Positions 54,601 through 64,000 of a stretch of 64,000 nt of DNA are shown here, one piece after another (within the stretch, counting starts at the first letter, position 1; the number at the start of each line of letters is the position of its first letter). The position numbers and the translations under genes are program-made. The notes under the pieces are model-generated. The model worked only from the letters and a program-made list of their open reading frames with translations. It was not told the origin of the DNA and did not search any database. This DNA comes from Hydractinia symbiolongicarpus (Eukaryota; Cnidaria; Hydrozoa; Anthoathecata; Hydractiniidae), in assembly GCF_029227915.1 (NCBI RefSeq), contig NC_079884.1, positions 26,660,001 to 26,724,000 on the forward strand, given 5' to 3'.

Positions 54601-56984
54601 CTTTTTTCTATACAGAAAACGAGTGAACAATTTAACCTGTGAAGAGGTGTATTTGTCTGATTGAAAATATGCTTAACCTTTGTTTCAGACATGCAGCTGC
54701 ATTTTCCCTTGCCTGATTGCATAATTCTTTGTTAGAAAATAACAAAAAATGAAATTAGTGTTATGAATGTGTCTAGGACTAGAAACTGTAATGTCACAGG
54801 TGTTTCTTTAAATTGGAATAAGATAGAAGACTAAAAGCGTTCAATGCCTATTTAGGATGAATCAATTTTTTTTACCCCAATCTTTTTAGATCAAAACCGA
54901 GCCACAAAATTGATTATTTTACCTTTGAAAATGAATCCATTCAAGCCTTAAAATCACGTTAGCGCCTTTTTGGCAAATAATTTTGAGATCCCTATTTTAT
55001 TGTAAAAACTGGAAGATATATAGATAAGAAAACATTATCCTGCACTCAAGAACAAAAAATGTTCAAATGTCTTACTGAAAAGCAAACTTACCCTTATTTT
55101 TTTTCGCCTACAGATCCACTATTAAAATTTATTCCATGATTCACACAATCATAAACGCACAGAAAAATCAACCATGGGCTTGCTGGATACATTTCATCAC
55201 CCAAAGTTTAATCAATTAGGGAGAAGGTGTTTCCAGCTACATTTCCATTGTAATGCTTTTTATAAATATATCAAAAAAGTTCCAACTATGATAAGTTGAT
55301 CAAAGTTTCTGTGCTATTCTGTATGAATTAATCTCAAATCACTTCCAGCTGTTGTGGTGGTTGGACAGCTTCTAGCGTTGCTAGCTGGCTTTATTTTATA
55401 TTTTCTTTTTTCAAACACTTAGCCTTTTCTTTATGGAGGCAGTATGAGATATACATTTAGAATGCCTAGTTTTTATGCTTTAAAATTTCTATAGTGTTGC
55501 TTCAACTATGTTCCACTATCACAATCAGCATTCTTCCCTATTGGGATTTTATAATTATTTTATGCAATAATTCCAGTGACGAAAATTTAAAACTGAAATG
55601 TAATATTAGGCGACTCCAACTTAATTAGTTGTTCTACGGGCCCAACCAACACTATTTTTCACAAAAACGAAAAAATAATATCAAGCAAAAACGTTTTAAA
55701 GAAAAATATTGAAAAAAATAACAATACATTTTCCCATCCCATCTCGTGAAAATATAATGAGCATAGAAGATAATCAATGATGTTATTTGTTCTTGGTTAA
55801 ATGTCAATCTACAATTAACAATAACAAAAATAGTTACATGGTTTAACAAAAGTTTATGTGATTTCTAACGAAAATTAGCTACTTTCGCTAAAATAGTTAT
55901 AATATATACAAGTGAAAAACATGACAGATTTTTATTGTGGTAGCACCCTCCTTCGTTATGATTATTATGTTTTAAATGACGCTAGCTAAAATGTAATACT
56001 GCAAGAGTTTTAGTCGATACCATTTAGGAAAAATAATAATAACAAGGTAGAATACGCTTGTCGCAACACCCTTCTCCTCCTCCTCCGTTATAAATTTTAA
56101 ATAAATAATATAATGCTGCAAACGACTTTAAATATTGTCAACTAAACTATAGTCTATTAAAAGATTTTACACTTAAATTTAGAGTTTCTTAAAAGTTTTT
56201 ATCAAATATTTATTAAACACCCTTTAAGTGAACAATAAACCCCCTCCACTACTCTTGTTTTGACCTGAAAGTTTTTAAAATAACTCAAATCCACTGAAAT
56301 TAATACTACAAATGTCCAGCAGTTACTTAAAATAAAATAAAAATTACTTAACATTAATGTGGTAGTAACTTATAATTCAAGATCTTAGCTTTAGAGTTTC
56401 CGGAAAAATACAATGGATACTCCGTGCACTTGAAATTATGCCAATCTTCTAAACTAGGCATAAACACTGGTAAGCATTTCCTACACTTTAGGGTTTAGTC
56501 CAAGCAAATAATTACAAACCTGAACAAATTTTATTGGAATGTCTTCTATTGATAGGTTATTTGTTTGACTAAGTTACCTTGGAATATTTTGCACCAAAAT
56601 GTATGAAAACCAACTTTATCACTCATGTACAAGGAAAATTTTAACAATCACTAAGTATTATATTACTTGTACTACTGGAAAAAATTTGAAGGATAATTTG
56701 AAGGGGGTATGTCTTGTTTACTTTTCATTACAGGGCTATCTGTCAAATCCTAACAACAGCCAAAATTTAACATTTTTCAGTATTTTTGTGCTGAATTAAA
56801 AAAAACATGAATGCAATGATTAAAAAAGGATAGAAAGTTCTAAAAGAAATGGTATGATTTTCTAGTTGTTAAGGCAATTTCCCATGTTGAAACATAACAT
56901 TTTTAAAATGAAAATCCGTATTTTAAATGGGCTATCTCTTTAATGGCAAGTTCTGTGTTTTTTAGCTTTTCTCAATATTTTTAG
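51661..56984. other. Large intergenic stretch
   Basis: No gene recognised. It contains a TAATTAG/CTAATTA palindromic cluster at about 53660-54230 (one 29-bp imperfect palindrome at 53675-53703) and an 11-bp-arm inverted repeat TATACACAAAC / GTTTGTGTATA at about 54299-54331. The last part should hold the GTF2H4 promoter and leader. Confidence 0.45.
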
Positions 56985-58358
56985 ATGACGGAAAGTTTTT
57001 CAAAGCGAAAATTAATTTGTAAAGATCTATATGGATATTTATTAACTCTTCCACCAAGTATTTTGGATGGCTTATATGACCACCCTTTTACATGTTTGGC
57101 TGTATTCAGAGGTTTACCAGAACTTGCAAAGCATTATGTTATGAGAACATTATTCACAGAGCAATCACTTCCAGACACCTTTGTTTCAGCTTGGTGTAAA
57201 ACTGATCAAATGAAACTGCACGAGTTAGCTCTGTCTCGTTTAAAGGGTTTAAAAATTTGGACAGTTGTTAATACTGGCTCTTCGTCCATTCGATACGAAA
57301 TGAATCGGTTTTTCAGACAAAACTTAAAGATTGGTTTATGTGGCGGTGATATTGTCGAAGAAGAACCACTGAAAACAGTTGAAGAGAAGCATGCTCGCGA
57401 TGTTGATTTCTTAGATAAATATTCCAAAGAAAGATGGGAGTGTGTGTTATACTACATGACAGGATCACAAATGGGTGCAAATGCCGGTGTAAGTGAAGAT
57501 GTTGCACGAGTTTTAATTAATTCTGGTTTATTAAAATTTGATGTGAAAGAACAATCAACTTCTATTACTTCTGCAGGGTTTCAGTTCTTACTGCTTGATA
57601 CATCTTCACAAGTTTGGTACTTCATGTCGCAACATTTAGACTCAAAAGAAGGTTCGGCGTTAGTTGAATGCCTTTCCTTTTTATTCCAAATCAGTTTTTC
57701 TGTCCTTGGGAAAGATTATAATGTTAAGAATTTAACTTCAGATCAGTTCAGCTTTCTGCAGTTATTACGAGAAATTGGTCTTGCCTATCAACGCAAGCGA
57801 AAGTCAAAGCGTTTCTACCCTACTAGACTGGCAATAAATCTTGGAACAGCTGTGACTGCGAATGTTAGCACTTCTCAAAGTTTAGGTTACTTGATGGTTG
57901 AGACAAATTACAGAGTTTATGCTTATACGGATTCGATATTGCAAATAGCATTGATAAGTTTATTTACAGAAATAAAATGTCGTTTTCCAGAATTCACGGT
58001 AGGAGTTTTAAGTCGCCAAAGTGTGCAACAAGCATTGTCATGTGGTATTTCAGCCAATCAAATCATAGATTTTTTAAGAACTAGAGCTCACCCACAGATG
58101 CGGAATCATACACCAGTTTTACCGCCAACTATAACTGATCAAATAAAACTATGGGAGATGGAGAGAGACCGTTTACGGTATACTGAAGGTGTTTTGTATA
58201 ATCAGTTCCTCTCACAAACCGATTTTGAAATGCTTCGAAAGTTTGCAGAAGGAAAAGGCGTGCTTTTGTGGGCAAACAATGCTAAACGATTAATGGTGGT
58301 TTCGAAGGATGGCCACGATGATGTAAAAAAGTATTGGAAAAAAAATAAACCATCTTGA
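56985..58358 (+). CDS. GTF2H4: General transcription factor IIH subunit 4 (p52 / Tfb2)
   Basis: A single uninterrupted coding exon of 457 residues; human GTF2H4 has 462. p52 belongs to the TFIIH core, where it anchors XPB and the p8 subunit, and acts in transcription initiation and nucleotide excision repair. Recognisable blocks are DHPFTCLAVFRGLPELAKHY, GSQMGANAGVSEDVARVLIN, SLGYLMVETNYRVYAYTDS, SCGISANQIIDFLRTRAHPQ and the C-terminal QIKLWEMERDRL. The N-terminal part is winged-helix, and the C-terminal part is the p8-binding fold. An acceptor (ATTTTTAG) ends at 56984, immediately before the ATG, so the leader is probably spliced and the coding region has lost or never had introns. Confidence 0.96.
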   Translation: MTESFSKRKLICKDLYGYLLTLPPSILDGLYDHPFTCLAVFRGLPELAKHYVMRTLFTEQSLPDTFVSAWCKTDQMKLHELALSRLKGLKIWTVVNTGSSSIRYEMNRFFRQNLKIGLCGGDIVEEEPLKTVEEKHARDVDFLDKYSKERWECVLYYMTGSQMGANAGVSEDVARVLINSGLLKFDVKEQSTSITSAGFQFLLLDTSSQVWYFMSQHLDSKEGSALVECLSFLFQISFSVLGKDYNVKNLTSDQFSFLQLLREIGLAYQRKRKSKRFYPTRLAINLGTAVTANVSTSQSLGYLMVETNYRVYAYTDSILQIALISLFTEIKCRFPEFTVGVLSRQSVQQALSCGISANQIIDFLRTRAHPQMRNHTPVLPPTITDQIKLWEMERDRLRYTEGVLYNQFLSQTDFEMLRKFAEGKGVLLWANNAKRLMVVSKDGHDDVKKYWKKNKPS

Positions 58359-58749
58359 AATTGCTCTTATTTAATCTTTTTTCACGATTTTATTTAGCTT
58401 TTTTTCTGTTCTGTTTTTGTATTTAGTTTTGTTACTTAAATTGCAGCAGTTTTGTAGGCAGGTAAAAAAGTTTTTTTATACAACTGACAGATATAGGGTT
58501 TTGCAAAAATGAAAAATTTGTAGAGGTATTTAAATTGTAGCAAATTATACGAAGATTATTTATTACAAAAATGACTTGTTGTGCTTTAGTTAGCATAGAT
58601 GGAAGATTATAACGCATTCTTTCATGTCCTTGAGTCATCTTTAAAAAGGTTAAGACTATCATCGCATGTTCTCAAGTTACTGTCAGTAACGTAATTGTAA
58701 GGAGGGAAGCTTATTAAGGAGAAAGATAAATTTTTTAAATCGATGTTAG
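58359..58749. other. GTF2H4 3' flank
   Basis: 3' UTR and spacer. No gene recognised. Confidence 0.5.
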
Positions 58750-58965
58750 GGGAGGTGTTTATAAATTACACCTTTTTATTCCGCGAAATACGCATGTGAA
58801 AATGCAGAATAACATAAAAACGAGTTTAGTTATGAGCAAATTTAGGAATACTGGTTGTTTACATGCAAGCTTGAAGAATGTATCAATAAAATGTTGACTT
58901 TCGCAACTTTTAATAAAATCGTAGTTAACATTTTTATAAAGAAGGCATTGGTAGTGGTGTGTCAA
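58750..58965 (-). repeat. Interspersed repeat copy 2
   Basis: On the minus strand it matches 13125-13335. Shared blocks include CAACATTTTATTGATACATT, GCATGTAAACAA, AAATTTGCTCATAA, TTATTCTGCATTTT and ATTTCGCGGAA. Confidence 0.65.
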
Positions 58966-59761
58966 AAAACGTAAAATATTGCAGGTTTTGTGTATTTTAT
59001 GATGTATTTTATGTGTTGTTTTTGCATGATTTAATGGAACAAATTTTTCCGAGAATTAAACTCACGACTTCGCGAATTTTTGAGTTTTTTGCGAAATTTT
59101 TTAATTTTTACTGTCAATTTATCAATTCCTTCATTCGCGAAATTAAATTCGCTCGAAATTCATTTTTTCAAAACCAGGTTCTTAGCAAAATTTGGAAATA
59201 TAAGTCATTGTTTTGAAGTAAATTCAACACTTTTTATACCCTACCTGTGCCATGACATCTGACGTTGTAAATGCTTATCTACACTTGTTCCTTTTTCACC
59301 GGAAGGAAAACTTTTATTCCTATTAACCTCCATATTGAATGCAATGCTTTTCACAATTTCGTACTAATGTTTATAATCGTGGTTTATTTACCGCGAAATT
59401 GCTGTTCGGGGAAATTCTAAAAAAGTTTTGGAATTCTGTCCAATCCATGAAAATTATAATTTTAATGCGCATACCCATGTTGGAAATTTTTCTTGATTAT
59501 TATTTTAAATTATATCAAGAAGTGAAGATCAGCCTTAAGTTGCATTGTTTCTGGTAGGATGGTTATTCTAGGAGATTGTAGATTGATAGTGGACTGGGTT
59601 TCTGCATATCTACATTGGACGCCAGCTTTCCTTGATGCGAAGTTGGTTTTTTTGATTGAACACCTTTCTCTTGAACATTTAAAAAACACCAAACAAAGAC
59701 GGTGTATTATGTAGAGATGCAAACACATCAAGAATAGATTGGAAGGAGGACTTCAACGAAA

Positions 59762-60540
59762 AACTGCTTCATATGCAACAAACAAATAACCAAGGACCAC
59801 TCACATCTTACAGGAAGATTGTAAGGACTGGCATACAACAACTGCAATCTATAATACGGAATACCATCATTCCTGCCGGTATTTTTCCATGTCCTGGAAG
59901 TATACGACTTACATATTTTTATAAAACATCAAATAAAAGAAATAGAAGGAGACAGCTGTTTCTTCCCAATGAATAAAATGAAATATATATCCTTCTCAAA
60001 AAAGATACCCGTCGAAAATAAAAATACACTGAACTAAGATTAATAGACAGTTTCAAATTCACGACATCATCCTAGGACAAATTATAACCAAAGAAAATTA
60101 TCAACATGCAAAAAACGCATGAAAAACGATCGCGATCATGACCTATATCTAAAATCTGACGTTCTACTACTAGCCGACGTAATTGAGAGCTTTAAAAATA
60201 TTTTCCTAAAAAACTATGAGCTTGATCCGGCATATGGTATATACAGCACCTAGTGGGACGCTCAACTTAAATCAACAGATAAAAACTGTTATCCGACATT
60301 TGTATGCTACTATATCCATTGAAAAAAAAACAGTTCGAGAAGTTGGATCAATGATATCAAACAGATACTGAAAAGCCAATAACAATAACATGAAAGAAGG
60401 TTACAATTCAGAAAGTACCATCAAAATGCCTTAAGTAACTAGATGCTGATAACCTTCATCAATGGGCTAGTATGTATGATCAGAACCTCTCCTTGGCCGG
60501 TGGTTGTTGGAATTTTGGTTTAATACACTCTCTAGATCAT
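59762..60540 (+). mobile_element. Polinton/adintovirus-like DNA polymerase B relic
   Basis: One frame from 59762 to about 60040 has a cysteine-containing start and an HSHLTGRL-type histidine segment, with two internal stops. It is followed in other frames by an exonuclease-type aspartate segment (LYLKSDVLLLADV, about 60143-60181) and a KANNNNMKEGYNSE segment (about 60373-60414). The order matches protein-primed family B polymerases of Polintons, adintoviruses and related elements. In-frame stops and frame changes show that it is an old, dead copy. No integrase, capsid genes or terminal repeats were found. Confidence 0.65.
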
Positions 60541-60929
60541 TGAAGGGCATACTGATTTTGTTTGAGGATGAAGATGATGCAGATAGAGAACACTGTTTAG
60601 GGTAATGGAAAGCTGAACGCAAACATGTTTTTAGGTGCGCAGATTAATATTAAGCGTGAAACACTTATTTTGTTAAAAATGTTTTTAAGAGATCCTTGTA
60701 AAGCGTTATTTGTGGAAGGGACGGGTTGTAGAAAAATAAGTTTTAGATTTGTTCGGTTGTGAGTTTAGGGGTCATTTTGAATATATTGTGATTTTGAGTT
60801 CTACTTTGATGTGGCATAAGACTTATTTTCAAAAGAAGTGGTTGTGGAGCGATGATGTGTATTTTTAGTAGAACTCCTGGTAACAAATTGTTTGAGGCTA
60901 TTGTTTTTTTTAGTAGGGAAGTCATGTTG

Positions 60930-61400
60930 CGAGGTTCTGTTTGTTGCAGATGACGTTATTGCTGCTGAAAGGTTTCCAGTGCTTTTTGTCTTTCATCAGT
61001 GCTGCGCTTATTGATATTTGTCTCGCCGTTCGATATGCAAAAAGAGTCAGCAGGTCCTTAGGATCGAGGTTGGAGACAACAGTTTTTGGATTTAAAATGT
61101 TTGCTGCAAAAACTCAGTATGACTCCTTTGAAGTTTTTTATTGTTGGCAGATAGGGGCTACCGTAATTTTTGTTGCCTGTGAACTTTAGTCATTGATGAC
61201 TTCATATCCAAATAAGTTTATTATTATGTCTTTGTTTCCCTCGAACTTTGGCATGTCCTTTATGCTTATGGGAAATTACATATCGTCTAACTTCAGGTCC
61301 TTAAGGTAGTTGTTTTTCTTTGTTTGGTCTTCGGGAATCCTAGAAAAGGGAGGAAAATAATGGTCTTCTGTGTTGTTTTTAGGGTAAAAATTGGCCATTT
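60930..61400 (-). pseudogene. Second polymerase-B-type relic, opposite strand
   Basis: Minus-strand frames around 61190-61400 show a DLKLDD segment, a stop, then FPISIKDMPKFEG and INLFGYEV. This resembles the region before the exonuclease domain in Polinton-type polymerases. Stops interrupt it. Its opposite orientation to 59762-60540 implies a rearranged or second insertion. Assignment is tentative. Confidence 0.4.
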
Positions 61401-64000
61401 TTTATGTGAAAAACATCAAATTTTTATTACTCTACGAAAATTTTTAATATTAAGACAGTCTTTGTTTGGGACTTTTTTCTTGCCATGATAGCTGTTACAT
61501 GTGAAATTAAATAATGCAAGGCTTTCTTAGGGAGTTAACATCCTCAAATATGTATTTTTTTGGACGGCAGATTCGCCGTATAAATATATCTGGGCACGAG
61601 CAGTTTTTTTTAGTTTGTTTATGCTTCTGAAAGTTCGCTTTGTGGAAAAGTACTATCAGTTTCTTTCTAATGACGAAACATATGATTGTAAATATTTTAA
61701 CCAATCAGAACGCAATATTCATTGTTTTAAATTTGCCATAATGTGTTATTTTTTTTCTCATGGAAATCAAAAAGTATTTCATAGAATTCGCGGCCGATTT
61801 CGCCATTCACAAGTCACTTTTGTGAAAAACACGCACAATGAAAACGAAAATCTCAATTAAACACTTATGTTGCTTATCTACAAGTGAGTTCATGCATTCC
61901 TGTCCTTCACACAGTTTCGTTTAAAAGGCTGCAATGAATGCAAAAAAATTTACTCGAGACAAACAGTTGTGAAAAATAGATGTATTTGATGAGGACATTC
62001 ACATACATGTACAAAATTTGTAGATTTTTGCGAAGCAATTGAGCTTTGCGAGCGAAGCGAGCGAAGCGAAATTGTGGAGCACGTTTGCTACGCGAAGTAT
62101 ACCAAGAGAATTATTGAGATTCTCAAAATTTCGATAGAAAAAAAATCATATAAAATCTGCTTAAGGAGATATGACTGATATTTTTTCACGAAAAGGTAGG
62201 TTATTTTTTTGTCTAATAGAACAAATAAGTTTGGACCAAGCAGCTCTTATAAATGTTAGCTAAAAATGCCAGTAAATAGGCTTTGTACCCCGCCCCCCCC
62301 GTTATTTCCCGATTTTCCGTTTGCCGGAAGCGAAAGACTGGGAAATACACTCAAGCAGTCAAAAAACGGCTATCGGCTGAATTGAATTAACGTGTATTTT
62401 ACAGACCTAACACAAATACATAGTTTATACCAAGTCCTGATAACTAGAAATTAAAAAAAGGTTGCGAAGCATTTCGCAAGTTGCAAGCAAAATTAAACTA
62501 TCCAATACTTTGTCCCTAGCGCTTCTTGTTTAATTGGCGCTAACATCTTCCGAAATACATCAAAATTGAATATCATATAAAAGAACCCTGGGGACGAGGT
62601 AGGAAAATGAACGCTCTGCGGAACAATTCGTTGCTCAAAAACAGTTTTTTTGCGAATAGACTGCGCGAGTATTTGATGTGCGTGGGATATTCTTTTTAAA
62701 ATGTGCGAGAAAATTAGATTACGCGAAACTAACAAAAACGAATAACGCGTGTTAAAATTTTGTACCGCCTTTTCCCACAGAATGGTAAAAGTAAAGAGCG
62801 CAATACAAAATTACACTTTTAGCAGTATTCCGAAAGATATGTGATACATCGAGTTGTACTACCCGCAGAAGCTGGTCCTAACGTTAACGATTTCGTAAAT
62901 GACCTCACAACAAAACAGTATTTTTTTCACGTAAAAATACCGGCAGTAGAAGCCACAGAATCTGCTGGAACGAATTTCGAAAACTTACGGGAAACAATTA
63001 AAACAAAAACAAACAAATCAAAACAGTTTTTTAACTTTATCAAGATTTATTAAATAGCTTCAAATTTGGGCAGAAAAACAATAACGGATTCGCCTTCTTT
63101 TTACCACACGCATTAGAAGATTACATCACTCACCCATTGTACACAATCTAAAAGAAAAAGAAAACATTTTCATATAGTGAAGCTTCCAGTGCCTTTAAGG
63201 GTGGCCAAGTCAATGGAATTGAAAGCACTGTTTTTCATCTTATAAATAATTAAGGCTAATTCGGAAAAGTATAAAAGAAAAAAACTAAACAATTTGGCAA
63301 CTTTACTAATTTTATACGCAAAGTTCCAACCATACCAACAGTTTCCAAATCTGACAAAATAATTTTAGAAGTGTTTATTTTTTCAGAATTTGATTGATGC
63401 AAGGCCAAGGGAAATTAAATAAGTTTATTGTCCTAGACCCAATTAAAAAACATATGCTTCTCATTATTCGTTTTTTTTTTCAACCAACATTAATGTAATC
63501 ACCCAGAGGAAATTATAATGTCTCTTGTGTGTGTTTTAGAAGCTGAGTACACAAATACACAAATATTACAAGTGCTGAACTTTGGCAATCATATTTTGCA
63601 ATCAGACCCTTTTAAAAACTATGCTGAACCATGTCAATTATTAAATTCAGCACTAATAGAAAAGCACCTTGGATAGGATTCTTTGTTGGGCGAATAAAAT
63701 GACTGACAAATGGTTTATCGTGAATGAAATAGTAAATTTTACACAAATAATTTAAAAAATAATGAACTTTGTTATGTGGGTTGTTCTCAAACACACGTGG
63801 GCGGTGGACAAAAAACTGTGATGTAATTTCTCTTGGTCTATTATTCCTGAGAATATTCTAAAATAACAGGGTGTCAATAAGCTGCAAACAGCCACATATA
63901 TAAGGGCGAGTTCAGGCAACTTTTCCAATTAAATTAGTGATTGTCTTCCAAAACCGCCCGCACTTTCCCGAACTTGCCTGGAGCATTTTCAAAATTCAAT
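61401..64000. other. Right-end intergenic DNA
   Basis: No gene recognised. A GCGAAGCGA-type short repeat is at about 62055-62080. Open frames are short and without similarity that I can name. Confidence 0.45.

Noticed and set aside
54352-54664. Two overlapping plus-strand open frames
   Set aside because: AT-rich, hydrophobic/Lys/Asn-rich chance composition with no splice or homology support.
61783-61803. EcoRI/NotI-like string GAATTCGCGGCCG
   Set aside because: Resembles a cloning adapter, but the flanking sequence continues naturally and a single occurrence can arise by chance.

Overview
The window is eukaryotic and animal: AT-rich DNA, GT-AG introns on both strands, and recognisable metazoan genes. 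The mix of mobile elements (an RTE-like LINE, a GIY-YIG retroelement, a Polinton-type polymerase relic, many small foldback elements) together with a short secreted PAN-EGF protein suggests a cnidarian, perhaps a hydrozoan. That placement is inference. Frequent TAGCTAGC-type words are a further feature of the base composition.

Layout. 1-3,930: AT-rich DNA with two unrecognised, tail-to-tail candidate 3'-terminal exons (2379-2610 plus, 2648-2881 minus). 3,931-24,980 (minus): a complete 16-exon TOP3B gene coding for about 900 residues, with TOPRIM, the catalytic SYPRTET tyrosine, zinc-finger cysteine pairs and a C-terminal RGG tail. Its 13.7 kb third intron holds a complete three-exon gene on the opposite strand (13,501-21,558; signal peptide, PAN/apple-like, EGF and an unnamed C-terminal domain), a 5'-truncated RTE 3' end with its microsatellite tail, a mini-Helitron and a MITE. 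An 11-copy minisatellite with a CCAAT-type box in every unit lies just upstream of the TOP3B start.

26,110-27,748 (minus): a two-exon HxxxDG acyltransferase of the condensation/alcohol-acetyltransferase superfamily. 30,625-32,303: a compact DNA transposon with perfect 19-bp terminal inverted repeats and TTAA duplications, carrying two convergent genes: a P2X7-receptor C-terminal ('ballast') domain protein and a THAP zinc-finger protein. This is the most unusual object in the window. A degenerate hAT/KIAA1586-like fragment follows it.

33,854-47,073 (minus): an 11-exon TPR gene, most like TTC16. Its introns contain a GIY-YIG retroelement fragment and two copies (38,641-43,257 and 43,880-45,144) of a TA-flanked inverted-repeat element family with nested tandem duplications, a canonical 134-bp mini-Helitron and a perfect 26-bp-stem hairpin. 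48,537-48,848 (minus): LSM2, one coding exon. 50.7-51.7 kb: a decayed reverse-transcriptase relic. 56,985-58,358 (plus): GTF2H4 (TFIIH p52), one coding exon. 59.7-61.4 kb: decayed Polinton/adintovirus-like polymerase B fragments. The remainder is AT-rich DNA in which I recognise nothing.

The host genes cover DNA/RNA topology (TOP3B), U6 snRNP and mRNA decay (LSM2), transcription/repair (GTF2H4), a cilium-type TPR protein, a secreted protein and an acyltransferase. They are neighbours rather than a pathway. Intron-exon joints were read by eye from splice signals and reading phase; no transcript evidence was available.
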